A DNA stretch of 64,000 nucleotides from Apteryx mantelli (Eukaryota; Chordata; Aves; Apterygiformes; Apterygidae). Where the stretch lies: positions 10,558,001 to 10,622,000 of the forward strand of contig NC_089994.1 in the NCBI RefSeq assembly GCF_036417845.1, written 5' to 3'. This document shows, piece by piece, positions 11,701 to 25,303 of this stretch. The number at the start of each line of letters is the position of its first letter. Position 1 is the first letter of the stretch. A model generated the notes under the pieces. That model had not been told where the DNA came from, did no database searches, and worked only from the letters and a program-made list of their open reading frames with translations. Position numbers and translations under genes: made by a program.

Positions 11701-14700
11701 GCATTTTTCTCATAGTTTCTTGTTTGCACATAACTCTCTCCTTCCATCCCTGAGAAACTATGCACCCCTCCAAGAACAGTCGGTAATTTGCTAAGCCTGA
11801 AGGTCGGCTGACATGATGCATCTATTAGCAAGCTCTCCAAAATTTGAGAATTCACACTGGAATCTGCTGGGATTAACGGCACTAAATAAATGCAGTATGT
11901 CAGCCTCAAAATCCAATGCATCTTCTATACTTAGCTTTTTTCGGCATAGCTTCAGTTCAAACTGAATGGCAGAAGTTTTACGAGTGTCACTCTTTAAGAA
12001 TAAACAGCTTTTCTAGCCATTTTGTGAATAAAACCAGATTTACACTTCCACCCCCAGCTTCCACCATCATCAAGACACACATTGCAATGGACAGCCTTCC
12101 CAACTGCTTCCTAGAGTTTGCCTTAATTTAAACATCAAGCATCAATGCCCCTAAGAGGGCTTCCCCTGTCTCTTCCTCCGGGACCCACCCAGCTTTTAAT
12201 ACTGAAGAACTGCATCGAAGGTTTCTCACCTATTACCTTGTCAAGCCGATTATTCCACAGCTCTCTGTTGGACCCGAAAACCTGACTTTCCATCATACCA
12301 CAATAAATAGTAGCAACTATTTACCATATAATAATTATTTTATCATAGTGGAAACAGCAGGCAAACCTTGACCTCAAATGCAAAGCTAAGATCTGAATCA
12401 GATCTTATGTAAACTCTAACAAGTAGATATTGCTTCCATATTCAAAGTTATTTTCAAGTAAAATACAAATATGTTCTGCTCTGCCACAATGGCATGACTA
12501 GTTCTGAATTCCAAACTGAAATCAAATAGTTAAGAAGTTCACCACGAAAAAGCTAGAGAAAATTTGTATTAACTACAACCTCATTAGGAAAGATCATCCT
12601 TATATGCGATTAGTATTCTAATGAAGATACACTATTAACTGCAATTCCACATTCCTATCTTTCAGAAAGTCTAGACTCCCCAGTTTCTACACGATAGACT
12701 GTGTACAACTATTTCTAGCCCGCATATTTTCTCAAAGTGTTTCTTCAAGGTATTTGCAAAGGAATCCATACAGTAGCACCCATTTACTGAAAGCAGTTAA
12801 TTCAAAATCTATAGATCAAAACAAGTTAAATTTTGCAGTTGTGTTACGATAGCTCTGCCTATAGTGAGCTTTGTAAAAGCTCCTTATTTCTTCTAAATTA
12901 CTGCTAATAGAGTCACATTTCAGTGAAAAGAATAAGGATTGTGAGTTTAATGCCATTCTTGCCATCAGTTTCCTAAGATTAAAAGGTTCCTGCAGATACA
13001 CAGATCATTTTGAAGCATCTGTAAAGTGCATTTTCCTTTCTCTTCTGTATCTTGACTGGATGTACTTGCATGAGAGCTCCACTGAAAAGGAAGATCTTTT
13101 TGTCAAATATTATCCAGTCCACTGCTATTATATACACCACATATGTACCCTGCTTCCAGGCAGCAGTAAGTCTGCTCAACTGAACAAACTGAAGAATTTA
13201 GGAATTAAAATCTACACTCCCTGAAGATTAAGAAATTGTTGGTATGGAAAGAAGTGAAAATTACAGCAAAAAGAATTCTAGCCCTTGTTAAACAGCAACA
13301 ACTTGCTCCTGCCCAGAAGTTCCTGAACACCTAGAAAGAGACTCAGATCATAAAAGCCAGTTTCAGAATATGTGTAATAAAATGTGCTGTTCTAAATATT
13401 TTTTACTACTGTTGCTACAAATAACATGAATTGTTATACCTTGTCATAAAAATACTACACAAATACCTACAGCCTTTTCTAGATAGAGCAGTCAGTGAGT
13501 CTGGGCACAGGGAATAATGGAAAAATGTAAATTCACACTCTAGCTTAATTCATAGTAGCTTTCCCACACAGACAAACCTGTATATATTTCCTTCCCTTCA
13601 TCACAGTCATCTTTGCTTAGAAAAAGGTGCTTTGCCCTCCAGTTGAGATGTCACTTTGGAGGTGAGCTTTGCAAGACCACAGCATTAACTAGGAACAGTT
13701 TATTGGCTTCAGGTTTTGGCATTATCTCCTTCAGGATCCACTTTTGACTCATAGATAAGGCCTAAAACAGTAACTAAATTGATTTGTGGGGGGAAGAAGG
13801 AGAGAAAGAATATATGCAACTACAAGTCTGACCTTTGCAAAATAAACTCCTTTCCTAATCTTCCTCAATATATAGTTCAAATTCAATAACATCAGACCAA
13901 TGAAAAAGTCTTCCTCCAATGATAACCTGCTCCTCTGGTTCTAGACAGCTCAACTCCCTTCTCCATGCCTTTTATTTCCTTTATTTAGCTGAGAACCATT
14001 ACTGCTGGTAAGTATTTTGGAGAGGGAAGTATCAGCCTCTAACACTTAATGACCAATTACCTCATTCCTACCCTCTTTTATTTTGTAGGAAGTATTACTT
14101 AAGTCCATTTGAACAATTTTTGGTTTTGCTTTTTACTTAACACCTGGCTGGGTAAGAAAGGTCTCATTGACAACATTACAGCAAAAAAATGGAGTGTCTG
14201 ATAGGTCCAAGAGCAGTTAGGCATCTATTAAAAAAAAAAAAAGAGCTGAACTTCTAAATTCTTGCACAGCAAGATCCAGTATGTTGCAAATCTTAAGCAG
14301 TATTTTTACAAGTCTATAGCTTCAGTGCTTAGGAGGGAGAGAAACCAGCCAGCCAAAGACAGAAATAAGTCAACGGATGAGTTGTATATATATTTCCACC
14401 TGCTGGCAGAATGTGTTTACACAGCAGCAATATGCTCTTAGCAGTGGCTTAAGTCTGGAATAAATCCAATAAGTCAGTGGGGTTTTCTTAGTTCCAAAAT
14501 GAACAACAAAGCAGCATTTATCCTACAATCTCACTGGCAAACAGAGATTATTATATAAAGTCTGCTTATGATAAGGCTGTATACCTCCAGATCTGGGACC
14601 CTAATATTAGTCAAACTGATGAATAATACATTTGGTTTTAAATTAAATGACTGAGTGCTACCAACACACATAGCAGTTTCCCCAAAGTATATGTAATAAG

Positions 14701-14760
14701 CTTAAACTACTAAACATGGAAACAATTTATGACAGCGTTAATCAGATCCAACTCTCAGCA

Positions 14761-14790
14761 AAATAAGTATTTTTCAGTCAATACTTATTT
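14761..14790. repeat. Perfect 11-bp inverted repeat, 8-base loop
   Basis: The arms AAATAAGTATT (14761-14771) and AATACTTATTT (14780-14790) are exact reverse complements separated by tttcagtc. The sequence can form a tight, AT-rich hairpin. No function is evident. Confidence 0.9.
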
Positions 14791-15661
14791 GAAGCCAATA
14801 GGTGCTATAAGTCAGGACCTACAGGAGTGAGACAGTGGTCACCACATACCACTGAGTCCCTGTAACAGGAAACCAACAATTCTCTTTCCCTCCGAACTGA
14901 TTATAACAAAGCATGATAAAGTCAGTACTGCAGTTGTAAGAGACCCTTTCCAAAGCACCACAGTCACGTCAAAAAACCCAGTTGTCTGTAAATAGAGAGG
15001 GTGGATTAATCTCTGATCTCTATTACATCAATGAGAAGAGTATTTCCAACTACAGAAACTGTACTCCCAATCTCACTTGGGTTTTTTCCATATTGCACAC
15101 TCAAGGCTTTCATCTGATCCCACTTTGAACACTTCTGACTCATAATCCATGATCAGTGGGTTTTATCAAGCATATTCCATACAAGTTCAATACCTAAGTC
15201 CCAAACAGCAAAGTGAGTTAACATATTTCATGGAACAGGAAACACTGTTTGAGTCATCTTTACTGTTCAACAGGCATGAAAAGACTAGTTTACTAGTTTG
15301 TAAACGCTCACATAGTAGGCTCTTTTCACAAAATCTTAGTTGAAATGTTTAAGTCTCTGCTTTCGCTCCTCTCTCTGACCCTGATCGCATGTGTGACAAA
15401 GCTGTTTTCAAACATCCATTTCCAGAATCAGCTTTGTGAAAAAGCATACTTCTAGAAAGATATATTACTGCATTAACACATGTTGGAAAGCATCGAGGCT
15501 TCATGCTGCCCCGTCCTATAAACACCCAGAGATCCACATGCAACTACCAAACCAAGCCCAAACTTCCTCTGAGAAAGCCGAAAACTTTATCTTTGTCAAC
15601 TAATAAAGTATTAAATCTTTGTGCCAAAATAACACCCTATATATGTATATAGTAAAACTTG

Positions 15662-15691
15662 AAAAAAAAAAATATATATATATATATATAT
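15662..15691. repeat. A-run joined to (AT)n microsatellite
   Basis: An 11-base A run passes into an AT dinucleotide repeat of ten units. It is a typical length-variable simple repeat. Confidence 0.95.
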
Positions 15692-16129
15692 TCACAAATG
15701 CCAAGCACTCAGAAGAAATTCTCAAAACCAGAAGTGCTGATCCATTACCATATTATGAACTCAGTCTTCTGTCTTTCAGCTCATTGAGGTAACTATCAGT
15801 TCTGATCCTTTACAGCTAGCTTAAAGGGAAACACTTCAGGAAAGTAAGAAGAATCTACCATACAATGGGCTACAGTTTAATTAGAAGGAGGAACCTGCTG
15901 AAGATAATTTCAATGAAAGAACATTATAATGGGATAAATATGCCCTCACATCCCTAAACAGAAATGTGTAAGGCCCATCTTTGCAATGGTACATAACAGC
16001 TGCAAGAAAGTTCGTTTCCCTTCTATTGATGTGGGCGATGCTAAAGCTCCAACAATTACTGGAATTCTGGCCAGGGAGGAGAGGAGGGACAAGCAATGCT
16101 TTCAGTGGCGGAGGCATACCAGGCCTTAC

Positions 16130-16257
16130 TCCCTTTTGTTCCTGAAGGCAATGGTTCGGGGAAACACAGTCCCTGCCAGAACCCTCATGAGACAACGCAT
16201 CTCCTCCACAGTGCTTCCAGCATGACCTCCAGATGGAGGGAAAATTCAACTTTAAAT
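16130..16257 (-). other. Candidate exon, unidentified transcript
   Basis: On the minus strand a pyrimidine-rich tract ending TTTGCCTTTTAG precedes a 128-base segment that is more GC-rich than its surroundings. It is followed by a good donor, GGGA|GTAAGG. One frame is open across it as part of a 133-codon frame (15881-16282), and another frame stops inside. I recognise no protein motif, so a non-coding or 5'-UTR exon is as likely as a coding one. If the minus-strand gene starting near 47 kb is ARVCF, this could be an alternative leader exon. Confidence 0.25.
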
Positions 16258-19200
16258 CTAAAAGGCAAAGACGACAGTTCAAGTTTAAAACAGGCTCTTA
16301 AAATACCTATATATACACACCTATATAGTAATGTCAGGAACATGAAACTCTGATAAAGCAAACTTATCAGCTTTTTAAAGGGAAGATGATTTAAGTTGCA
16401 CATGGAAAAAAACTCTAGCAGAACTCTTATTGATCATCAACAGGTTTCTACTCCTAAGCTGGCAAGTAAGTTTTGGATCACTGTTCTGGGAATGTCCCCA
16501 TTCAAGCCAGTGGCACTAATTTAGACACAATATATAGCTTTAAGGCAGGGGTGGGGGAGAGGAAAGCAACACTTAATAAATGTTTAACATATAAAGTTTT
16601 CTCCAAAGAATGTTTTGAAAGTATTTACAATGGGAGGATAATACTGGAATTGCAACACAGCGAGAAAGCAGCAAAGGCAAATAAAATTGCCTGACCCCTT
16701 TCACAATGTATATTTAAGACTCAAAAGAGTCTTAAAAAGAAGAATTCAAAAGAAGAAACAACAATTAAAAACAGTCACCATGTATTGGTGCAGCAGTTGC
16801 AAAATGGCTGCACTTGCATTACAGCCATATCAGTTTTTGCCATGTAAAGTTAATTGAAGAAGATATGTCTGTAAGAGGGACATAATAGGAACAGGTATTT
16901 TTCAAATGAGGTATTTCTAGGATAATGCTTTATATTTATTGTCTAATTCTTTTCATCATGCAAGTTTCCTTTATCTGCTTGGAAAGGGCTTTAATGGAAC
17001 TAAATAAAAGGAGCAAATTCGTCCAACATTTATACCTTGCAGATTCTATTATATGTTGCTGTATGAAATGTAAATCAAGAGATTGGGTCTTAAAGTTTTA
17101 TTCACTGTAGTTTTAATAGACCATGCCAATATTACTCCAGCATTGCCAGAGATGTCTCCAGGAGCACTGAATGAATACTAAGAAGGCCTACCATGACTCT
17201 TTGTATGGAAGTACAGACTAAATGCTAAACTCTCAATCTCCCAATTGGATCCACATGAGGAAATTCAATATGGCTTCAGGGAATATGCCAGCAAAGATCT
17301 TACAGAGAAGTTAAATTGTATGTTTCTATCCTTATAAGCCTGACCAAATACATAAAGAAATCTTGTAACTTTTAGCCAATTGATTTCCTAGAGCTTTGAG
17401 TATACAACAGTCTTATTTCTTATTTAGGAAGCTAAAAATATTAATTTGAAGAGTTGTCTAGCAATAAGGCTCGAGAACTGAAAAAGGTTTTGTTTGTTTT
17501 TTCAATTTAGAATACTAGAAAGACATTAAAAATGGTAAATAAAACGATTGGTTCATAATCCCTGTCATATCAATGATAGGAAAGTGGTACTGCATTGAGC
17601 AGAAAGGCTTGGCAGTCAGGAAACACAAATTTCATTCACAGAAGTAGTTCGAAATATAGTACAGGCTTCAGAGCAGTTAATTCTTTTATTCCATTTGCAA
17701 AATGGCAGGAAAAAAGCCAGTAACCTTCTATATAAACCTGCTAAGTCCTAATCATTAATACTTCTTAAGTGAAGTGACAGCCTCATAATGATATTGACAG
17801 ACACACAAGGTAATATTCTCAGTAATGTTTATATTATGAGCTGTCTTTTGCTTCATAAACTTGTCAAAGATTTTATGGCAGAACAGTAATTCTTTCATTA
17901 AAAATGAGTAATGAACTTATGATCACTATGATCTTGATAGACACAAAATTATATCCTCAACAGTTATTTCCTATAAAACACCAGCAAATGGAAGAACCCA
18001 GAACTACTCAAAGTATTGAAAGTCACCTTGGCTCAGCTTAAATATTAGGTGTAAAAAATAATTTTTATACCTAGATACAGTTTCTGTCTTTCTAAGTGCT
18101 GAAATAACCCAATGGACTATTATTTGCAGACATTGGTCAACCTTGTTTCTATTTTGGTCAATCAGCAGCAAAACTCCCATTTTGATCTTGTTAAGGATCA
18201 GAAGTTACATGATTGTTTTCAATCGTCATGTGCTGAGCCATACATAATTGGAGGAGGAACACTTGAATATCCAGTCATTCTTTCCACATAGACCCAGTGG
18301 TTTGCAATGCAGGCCTCATGCAAGTTAATAGGTGTTCAACTCTTCAGCTGACCGGACCACCTACTGATGAGTCAACTGTGCCAGGCCACAAGCAGCACCA
18401 AGGTAAATTCTCCAGGCTTTCAAACAAGTACCCATTTTTAATTAAGAATTCTAAAGTGATTCCAAATGAGACTGTCACAAATATATGAAACTAAATCCAT
18501 GCATATTGTACCTAAGCATCCAATATCCCTTTTTAAAAACTGCTCAACAACACCAAAAGCACTAGAATTGTGTGGATGGTAATGAAGGCAAAATTAAATC
18601 TCATCAGCAAGTTTGGGAGGCTTGTACGACCCTAACAAGATAATCATGTAGTGGTAAAATCCTCAGGCATACAATACACAGAGTAAGTCAACCGACTTGG
18701 CTTGTAAGTAATGTAATGCAGAGATAAGAAGGCACTGGGTGTGTCCAGACCAACCTTTGCATGCAATATAAAAAAACCACACTGATCTATAAGCAAAATA
18801 ATTTTAGATAACCAACCTTTACAGGGCAATGATTTTTGAAGTTGTATATATGGAAAAAAAGTCAGCTTGTTGGCATAACAGCAGTGGTTAAAACTTCTTT
18901 CTCCTACTCAGGAAACATTTTCTTTCATAATGAAGTATTACAATAGTTAGGTTTCCATGTAGGTCTAGCTATAGCAGACTATTATAGTTGTTTTTGAAAG
19001 AAGGGGAAAAGCCTTCACATTTATATGATATGACGGTACTCCCACTGAAAGCCACAGAAATTCTATTAGTGACCTCAGTGGGAGTAAGAGCAGATCCAAA
19101 TGGCTCCAGCTTTTCAGATTTTCCACCAAGATGTCCATGGTTTGAGAAAAATGCAATTCTGCTTTATCATTATGAGCCACCAACCAATAACCAATCAAAA

Positions 19201-20884
19201 TAAGCCTAAAATTATATTATAAGGGAGCAGTCTGAGCAAATGAGTTGCACTTGTAATGAAACTAACCAACATACTCCAGGGGCTGACAAGCAATAAATTG
19301 AAAGCGGCATCATTCTGAAAATATATGGCTCTTCTGATTAAAGGTGACACATTCTTTAAAGCAAGTATAGAGCGCACCTCACTCCCGAAACAAAAAAAAT
19401 CACTCTTAGTCATGAGCTCTATAAAAAATAACTTTGGTAATGATCCCACAATTACTCCTCTTCTTTCAGTGTAGAAGGAGCAGGAACATTTTCAAAGCTG
19501 TAGATTCCCCTAGTTCACAAATATGCCGCAGAATAATAATAGGTTGTTCATGTATCTACACACAGCCTCTAATTTGGTTGCCAATGGCTATAGAGCCTGC
19601 TACTTTTTCCTAATTTTGAACACGTATTGAGGCTGTTGGGTAAGAGAAAACTCTTTCTAGTTCCTGTCACTTTATTCCCATTCACCCCTGCAGTTATTTT
19701 CCTGTGTTCTAAATAATACAAATTTTACCTGAGGATGACTGTTAGAGTGAAAATTCTCCTAAGAACTCATATATATCTTTAGATATTAAGAAGCAGTTTT
19801 CCTTGTACTGGGGTAACTATATTCCTCCCCTTCATCCAAAATTCTAATTTCTCTGAAACACAGTTAGAAAGAGAATATTAAAAGATTTTTTTTTTCTTTT
19901 TAAAAGTACAACTGTCTTATGGTCTTAGTCATTTTTGACTAGTCTTTTGAACTATGTTCCTTTATTTCAAGGCACTGATGTAGATGACTTTTCCTTGCAT
20001 AAGGAAACTTTCATCTGGTTAGCTATCTCAGGAATGGCTCCCCAGGTCATCAGAATTCAAACAAATTCATGAATCGCTTAGTCTTTGACTATGCTGACTG
20101 TACTATTACGACAAGGGCCCTTCTCTTAGAAGAGAAAGCAGCAGAAGGGTAAAGTGCTGCAGAAAGCCATACCTCCCATCTCACAAGTAGATAACCATTG
20201 AGTTTACACCTTTGTCACCCTCATGTGCCGCAGACAATCACAACGCCTAGATCCCTAGCTGAATCACACTCTTTCAGAGCTCTAATAAGGAGTCAATACT
20301 TTGACTCCAGCACTCACAAACCTGTCTGTCCAGGTAGGAATACCCTTGTAGTCAGGGGTAGCATCCCCCCTTCTGTGTAGGCAAATCATCAGAGAACAAC
20401 CTCAAATGAAGTCTGATGGCACAACTGAACACAGAACTGAGTGGCTGAGAGCAAGCATTAGGAGGTGGGGAGCCAGTTCACCTCTTGTCTAAAAGCAGGA
20501 CAGCAGCAGAACAAAACATTTTGAAAACATCCATTTATGAAGCTTTGGAGACTTCATTATTACAGTTTTATTATATGCAGTTAATCATTATACATTTTGA
20601 TGATATGGGCATTTGTTTTTGTATGGTATTTTGCTATTCCAAGTAGACTAATTCAAACTCTTGTATATCTTAACTATATTCAGTTCAATGGTCCTATTGT
20701 TTGAGAAAAAGACTATTACTAGAAAATGAATTTAGTCTTTCATCACTTTATTGTTGGCTACAGAATGACAGAAAAGGGCAAGAAGGAGTAAAATAGTAAC
20801 CATTTTGCTTTCTAGATTTCATAGACATGAAAATGTGTAGGTAATTAAAAAAATTGTATGTAATGAAATTTTGACAGCACTTAC
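16258..20884. other. AT-rich non-coding sequence
   Basis: No supported gene. Apart from the 12-bp inverted repeat at 19037-19086, I see only diverged unique sequence and short chance open frames. Confidence 0.6.
19037..19086. repeat. Perfect 12-bp inverted repeat, 26-base loop
   Basis: TACTCCCACTGA (19037-19048) and TCAGTGGGAGTA (19075-19086) are exact reverse complements around a 26-base loop. The motif resembles the 'actcccattgacttcaatgggagt' palindromes common in old amniote repeats, so it may be a relic of one of these. Confidence 0.85.
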
Positions 20885-20953
20885 CACCTGTTCAGGCAAG
20901 TTGTTAGGCCTCTTCCCTTGTTCACAAAGCAGAACTCAAACATACGGATATCC
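20885..20953 (-). other. Candidate 69-bp exon, possible leader exon of the minus-strand gene
   Basis: On the minus strand the acceptor tract CTCTTATGTTTTTCAG is followed by a 69-base segment and a strong donor, AACAGGTG|GTAAGTGC. Both splice sites are near consensus and the segment is more GC-rich than its flanks. Its length is a multiple of three. One frame is open throughout (22 full codons), but I do not recognise the peptide. Given the likely minus-strand promoter near 47 kb, a non-coding 5' exon is the simplest reading. It could also be a pseudo-exon. Confidence 0.35.
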
Positions 20954-23900
20954 CTGAAAAACATAAGAGACGGATCAAACTCTGAATAGAAACTTTGTCA
21001 GTACTGGGGCTAATAGCTTATTGACCTGAATAATGGAACATCTCTATATATAGTTTCTTAGCCCAAACACTTGACACAACTGCAGTACTATCCCTCGTGC
21101 AAAACAGCAAAGACAAGACCTTCACTGGCCTCCAGAGTTACTGCTTTTTGAAACAAAAGTTCATGGTAGAGATTTCTTATTTAATTTGAATGCTCCTAGT
21201 GTCTGCACATGCTTCTACTGAAGTCTCTGGATCACAAAAATAAATTAAAAAAAAATTCTTTTCTATACTAACAAGGTGCAAAATAATTAAGAGGTTTCTC
21301 CTCATTATCTCTTTTCTTAAATATAGCTATTCTGGATCATATGCTTTATTTCAATAATTTAACAGTTGTTGGCACATTCATGTAGCACTATTACAAGTAA
21401 ACTGAGAAGCAAGACGATGATTCTTAATAGCCAGAATCAACCACTTTGTAGTGTGTTAGAAGAGCCCTGTATTACCAAGAAAAAATTTTGTGCATAAAAA
21501 TAAAACTGTTTGCATTTAAAAAATGCCCAAGTAGCATATGAACATTTACTGTATTTGCAAAAAATCTTAAAATCAAGAAGTATTTAGCTCAACTGTATTA
21601 ATTGCCCCAAACATTTAGGGGCTGTTTACCTTAGGAAAGAAGGTAAATTAATCCTTCTGAAACAAAATTACTGAACATACCATAAAGAAAACACTCCCAA
21701 ATAGTCACATTATCTTCATAACTGACCAAAGCTACAATAACAAAATGCTACAGGAAAGATACCAGTAAACATCATGTATTTTCTTGAATCACATGTATGT
21801 AATTAAACATAGTGTTTTAAGGAACATGCTTTGTTTTCACTTGTAATTTTGCCACCAATGTATATGAGACGAAACTATGGTTCAGTGTAATTACTATACC
21901 TACAATACTATTTTCTTAGAAAAGAGACATACTCACAAAAATTACAGGGAAACTGGTAATTTTTCAAATCAAGACATTAAATTTCTTATTTTTTTTCTTG
22001 TAAGGCACGCAAAACAATTATACAGAACGTTCATTTCCAGAGAGCACAAATACTGTCTTTGCAAAGTCTTGATCAACTTTTCTTTTTAAAGAAAAAGGCT
22101 AAAGATCATAATTTTTCAACTATTCTACTTATCTTTGTTTCCAAACTACAAATATATCAGATTCCATACATATGCTGCAAGTTGAAAGTGTATCTTCATC
22201 TAATCTAGAATATTGCTGAGCTAGCAGGATTTGTGTTACAAGAGAAAAGAGGATAAGTTATTTGACCTTGAATATAAAGTCACTTTAAATTCCTGAATTC
22301 TGTAACAGAATTTCGAAAATTAAAAAGCAAGATGCTTGCATGGTAGTGCCATAGAATTCTTGATTATCATTAAATATTGGGCAAAACACACAAACAGAAA
22401 AATGTATATATACCCAACAGTAGCTATACCACTGCAATGCTAAAACACCACTGGCCATCAGTCCTTCTACTATTGGCTAGACTGGATTTGTAGGACAATC
22501 GTGCCAACATACAGCATGTCCCCTACGGGCAGTAATTTATGTAATCAATATCACAGCTAACTAGGTTTTTTTCCAGCTCAAAGACTGCTCACAAACAGAG
22601 GCTAAACAGAACCCACGAATATCAGTAACAAATGACTACCACTCAGAGAATGAAGAGATGGGAGATGCGAGAAATAGCTTTTTTTTATACCATAAAAACT
22701 GATTTATTCTTTTAAGAGACCTAGAAAATACAAAGAAAGCTATCTGCAGACTGCTTTTATGAAGGATCTTAAAAAAAACAAACTTGGGGGGAAAAAAAAA
22801 GGCATGCTTTTTATTTTTTTTCCTCCATTCTTGTAAACCAGTCAGTTTGGCTCTTTTACAAAAGCCAAGTATTCCCAACATGTGCCTTTACCCTCCATAG
22901 TAAATTTTCTGTCTCGTTTCATAATTTACAAATTATAAAGCAACACTGTGTCTTAATATAGCAATTCCAATGCCTTCAGGATGGTGGTTGATGAAAATTT
23001 ATCTAATTAGTAAACAGGATGCTTTATTTATCTCCAGCTCTGATAAGTAAAATGCTTTTAAGTACTGCAGAACAAAGGAGAAATGTCATCACAAAACGTA
23101 CTTGCAAGTAAAGCACGTACATGGAAACTCAGTTAGTCACAAAATGAAATTTCATTAAAGGGGTCATGTTGTTCCAGAAGCAGCACTGAGGGAGATAGTA
23201 TAGTCAGAAGAAATGTATGGAATCAGTACAAATCCAACCTCAGGCAAGGCTTTCCCCCCAAAGTCTCATTTTTATTAGCAATTCAGACTTTACCTGCTGA
23301 GCCCTATTAAACAATTTTTCCAAAAAAATGAAATATACACACCATTTATTTTAACCCAAAAGGAATGCAAACAGCGATAATAATCAGAAACAATATTAAA
23401 CAGACATCAGTGGGGGAATATTACAGAGAAAAAAAGTCAATAACTTGGTTAAGTTTTAAAACGTTGCAGCAAATGTTAAAAATAATTTTAGAAGGGCCAT
23501 TTTAAGAAGCATGACAATTCTGCATGACCCACTTTAAGAACTTCCATTCTTAAGTGAAGTTCTTAAAATCCCATATTAAAAAAAAAAAAACTATGAAAAA
23601 GTATGGCCTATAAAAAAAAATTACCATTTAAAAAAATCTCATTGAAGAAGCTGAATGGCAAGCTTCTTAATTCATATTTTCAATATAATGATGAAACAAC
23701 AGAATGAAATTGTAGGCACAACCTTAAATCTAATATTTTTATTATGTCTCCATAAACTCTTGAGCAGGAACAACACCAGTTGAAGATAATGAAATCCTTA
23801 TTCATGTTGGACTTAGGATTTAAGGATTTAAAGGACAAGGATTTAAAAATTAAAGTTTTCATTGATTTCTTTAACACCATTTTTAGTGTCACATGCATCT

Positions 23901-25303
23901 GGTGAAATCACAGAACTACTGACAAGCTGCTTCTTAAATATCACTGTTCAGGACTCTACAAGGTTGTCATTGGTGTCACCTACAGTCCACTAACAGCAAA
24001 AGTGAGCTGCTGGTATCAACCCTTTATTTAGCATTGGGCCAGCCACAACATGGCCTTTCTGTATTATACAGTTAGACTGAAAATATGTATATGCACACAC
24101 TGAGATGCCAGTCTAACATCAAAAGTTAAGGCTGTTTTAGAAATTATGAACTTTAAAACAGTATACTTGGTCTTTATTTCTAATTGGAACCGTACAGGAG
24201 ATCCTTACCAGACAAAGATCTTCACCATTAATTGAAGAATCACCTAAAACATCTAAACACACACAGGTATCCCTTATGACAGAACTGCAGGAGCTGGCAA
24301 TGCAGCACACAGATATTATTCCCAGGAAAGCTGTAGCAATTCCACCCTCAGGACTCTAAATCCTGTAATGATAAATACTGTCAGAGAAGTGAGGAAGTGA
24401 TTTCAGGTTAAGTTTCACAACAATCACTACCATGGCTTTACACAGCCTCTATCTTCAAGATCTAAAGGTTTTCCTTTTTCCATTTTGTTCCTAAAAATGC
24501 ATAGAGTAGCAGAAATGCAGGCCCATCTACTTAGTCAGAACTGCAACAGCAAGATCCTTTCTGGAACCAAACGTGCTGACCAGCCTCGCAAGTCTCACGT
24601 TATCAATGTGCTTTCAATATTCTTGTTTCTCTTTTTAGCAACAATTTTCTGTCACTTTAACAGACTCATTATTTCATGAGTCAAAGTGGCAGATCAGGAG
24701 GAGGAGGGGGCTGAGGATTCTGACATGGATAAGGTAGATCACACAGGGTCTTAATAAGGAAGTTTGAATTTTCAAAATTTAATATACAAGTTATTTTGCC
24801 ACATATGAAAAATCTAACATGAATTAAACACCTACCTGATTAAATGAAAAGACAAGTACTTCACTACTTTTTACTGGTACAGCTACTGGTGATGTGTTAA
24901 TTTAGAGAAAGTTATCAGTTGTTTTCAACATTTCTTCCAGTTTGAGGGATCTCCAGCAAGAGTTTTAATGGAATTGAAGCCCCTGCTTAGCCAGTTTAAG
25001 CCAACTGGCAATAGATTTGGTTTCCTCCACACCATTTGTGGACCTCTCCAAAAGGCTGCAAACCACTAATTCAATGCAAAGAGCAGCAGATTTTTGGTAA
25101 TGCTCTCTCTTCAAATACGCTTCTTCGCAATTAAATCAGTTTCTGGGTTTTGCCAGCACTATGATATTAGAACTATATAGTCTATTCAAAGGCTGCAAGC
25201 AAGTAAATGCATTTTGATTTCAAGGTGGGTAGCTATGAAATTAACTTTATCAAGTAGAAAAAAAGAAAAAGAAAAAAAAAACCAGATCAGTCTTCAATTA
25301 CAA
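20954..25303. other. AT-rich non-coding sequence
   Basis: No supported gene. The stretch contains A- and T-rich runs (for example near 22680, 22770-22820 and 23578-23640), a hairpin at 23533-23567 and no recognisable transposon body. Confidence 0.6.
23533..23567. repeat. Perfect 12-bp inverted repeat, 11-base loop
   Basis: TTTAAGAACTTC (23533-23544) and GAAGTTCTTAAA (23556-23567) are exact reverse complements. The loop also contains TTCTTAA, so part of the arm is present a third time. It can form a stable hairpin, but no known small RNA is recognised. Confidence 0.9.

Larger units (their letters stand above)
5928..16129. other. AT-rich non-coding sequence (likely intron)
   Basis: No supported gene. 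Open frames are short and lack codon structure or known motifs. It holds a TTG/T-rich tract near 7691-7723, an AAAT/AAAC microsatellite at 9669-9699, a small CpG-bearing patch at about 11545-11700, an 11-bp inverted repeat at 14761-14790 and an AT dinucleotide run at 15672-15691. A region with moderately raised GC at 7740-8010 shows nothing further that I can identify. Confidence 0.6.
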
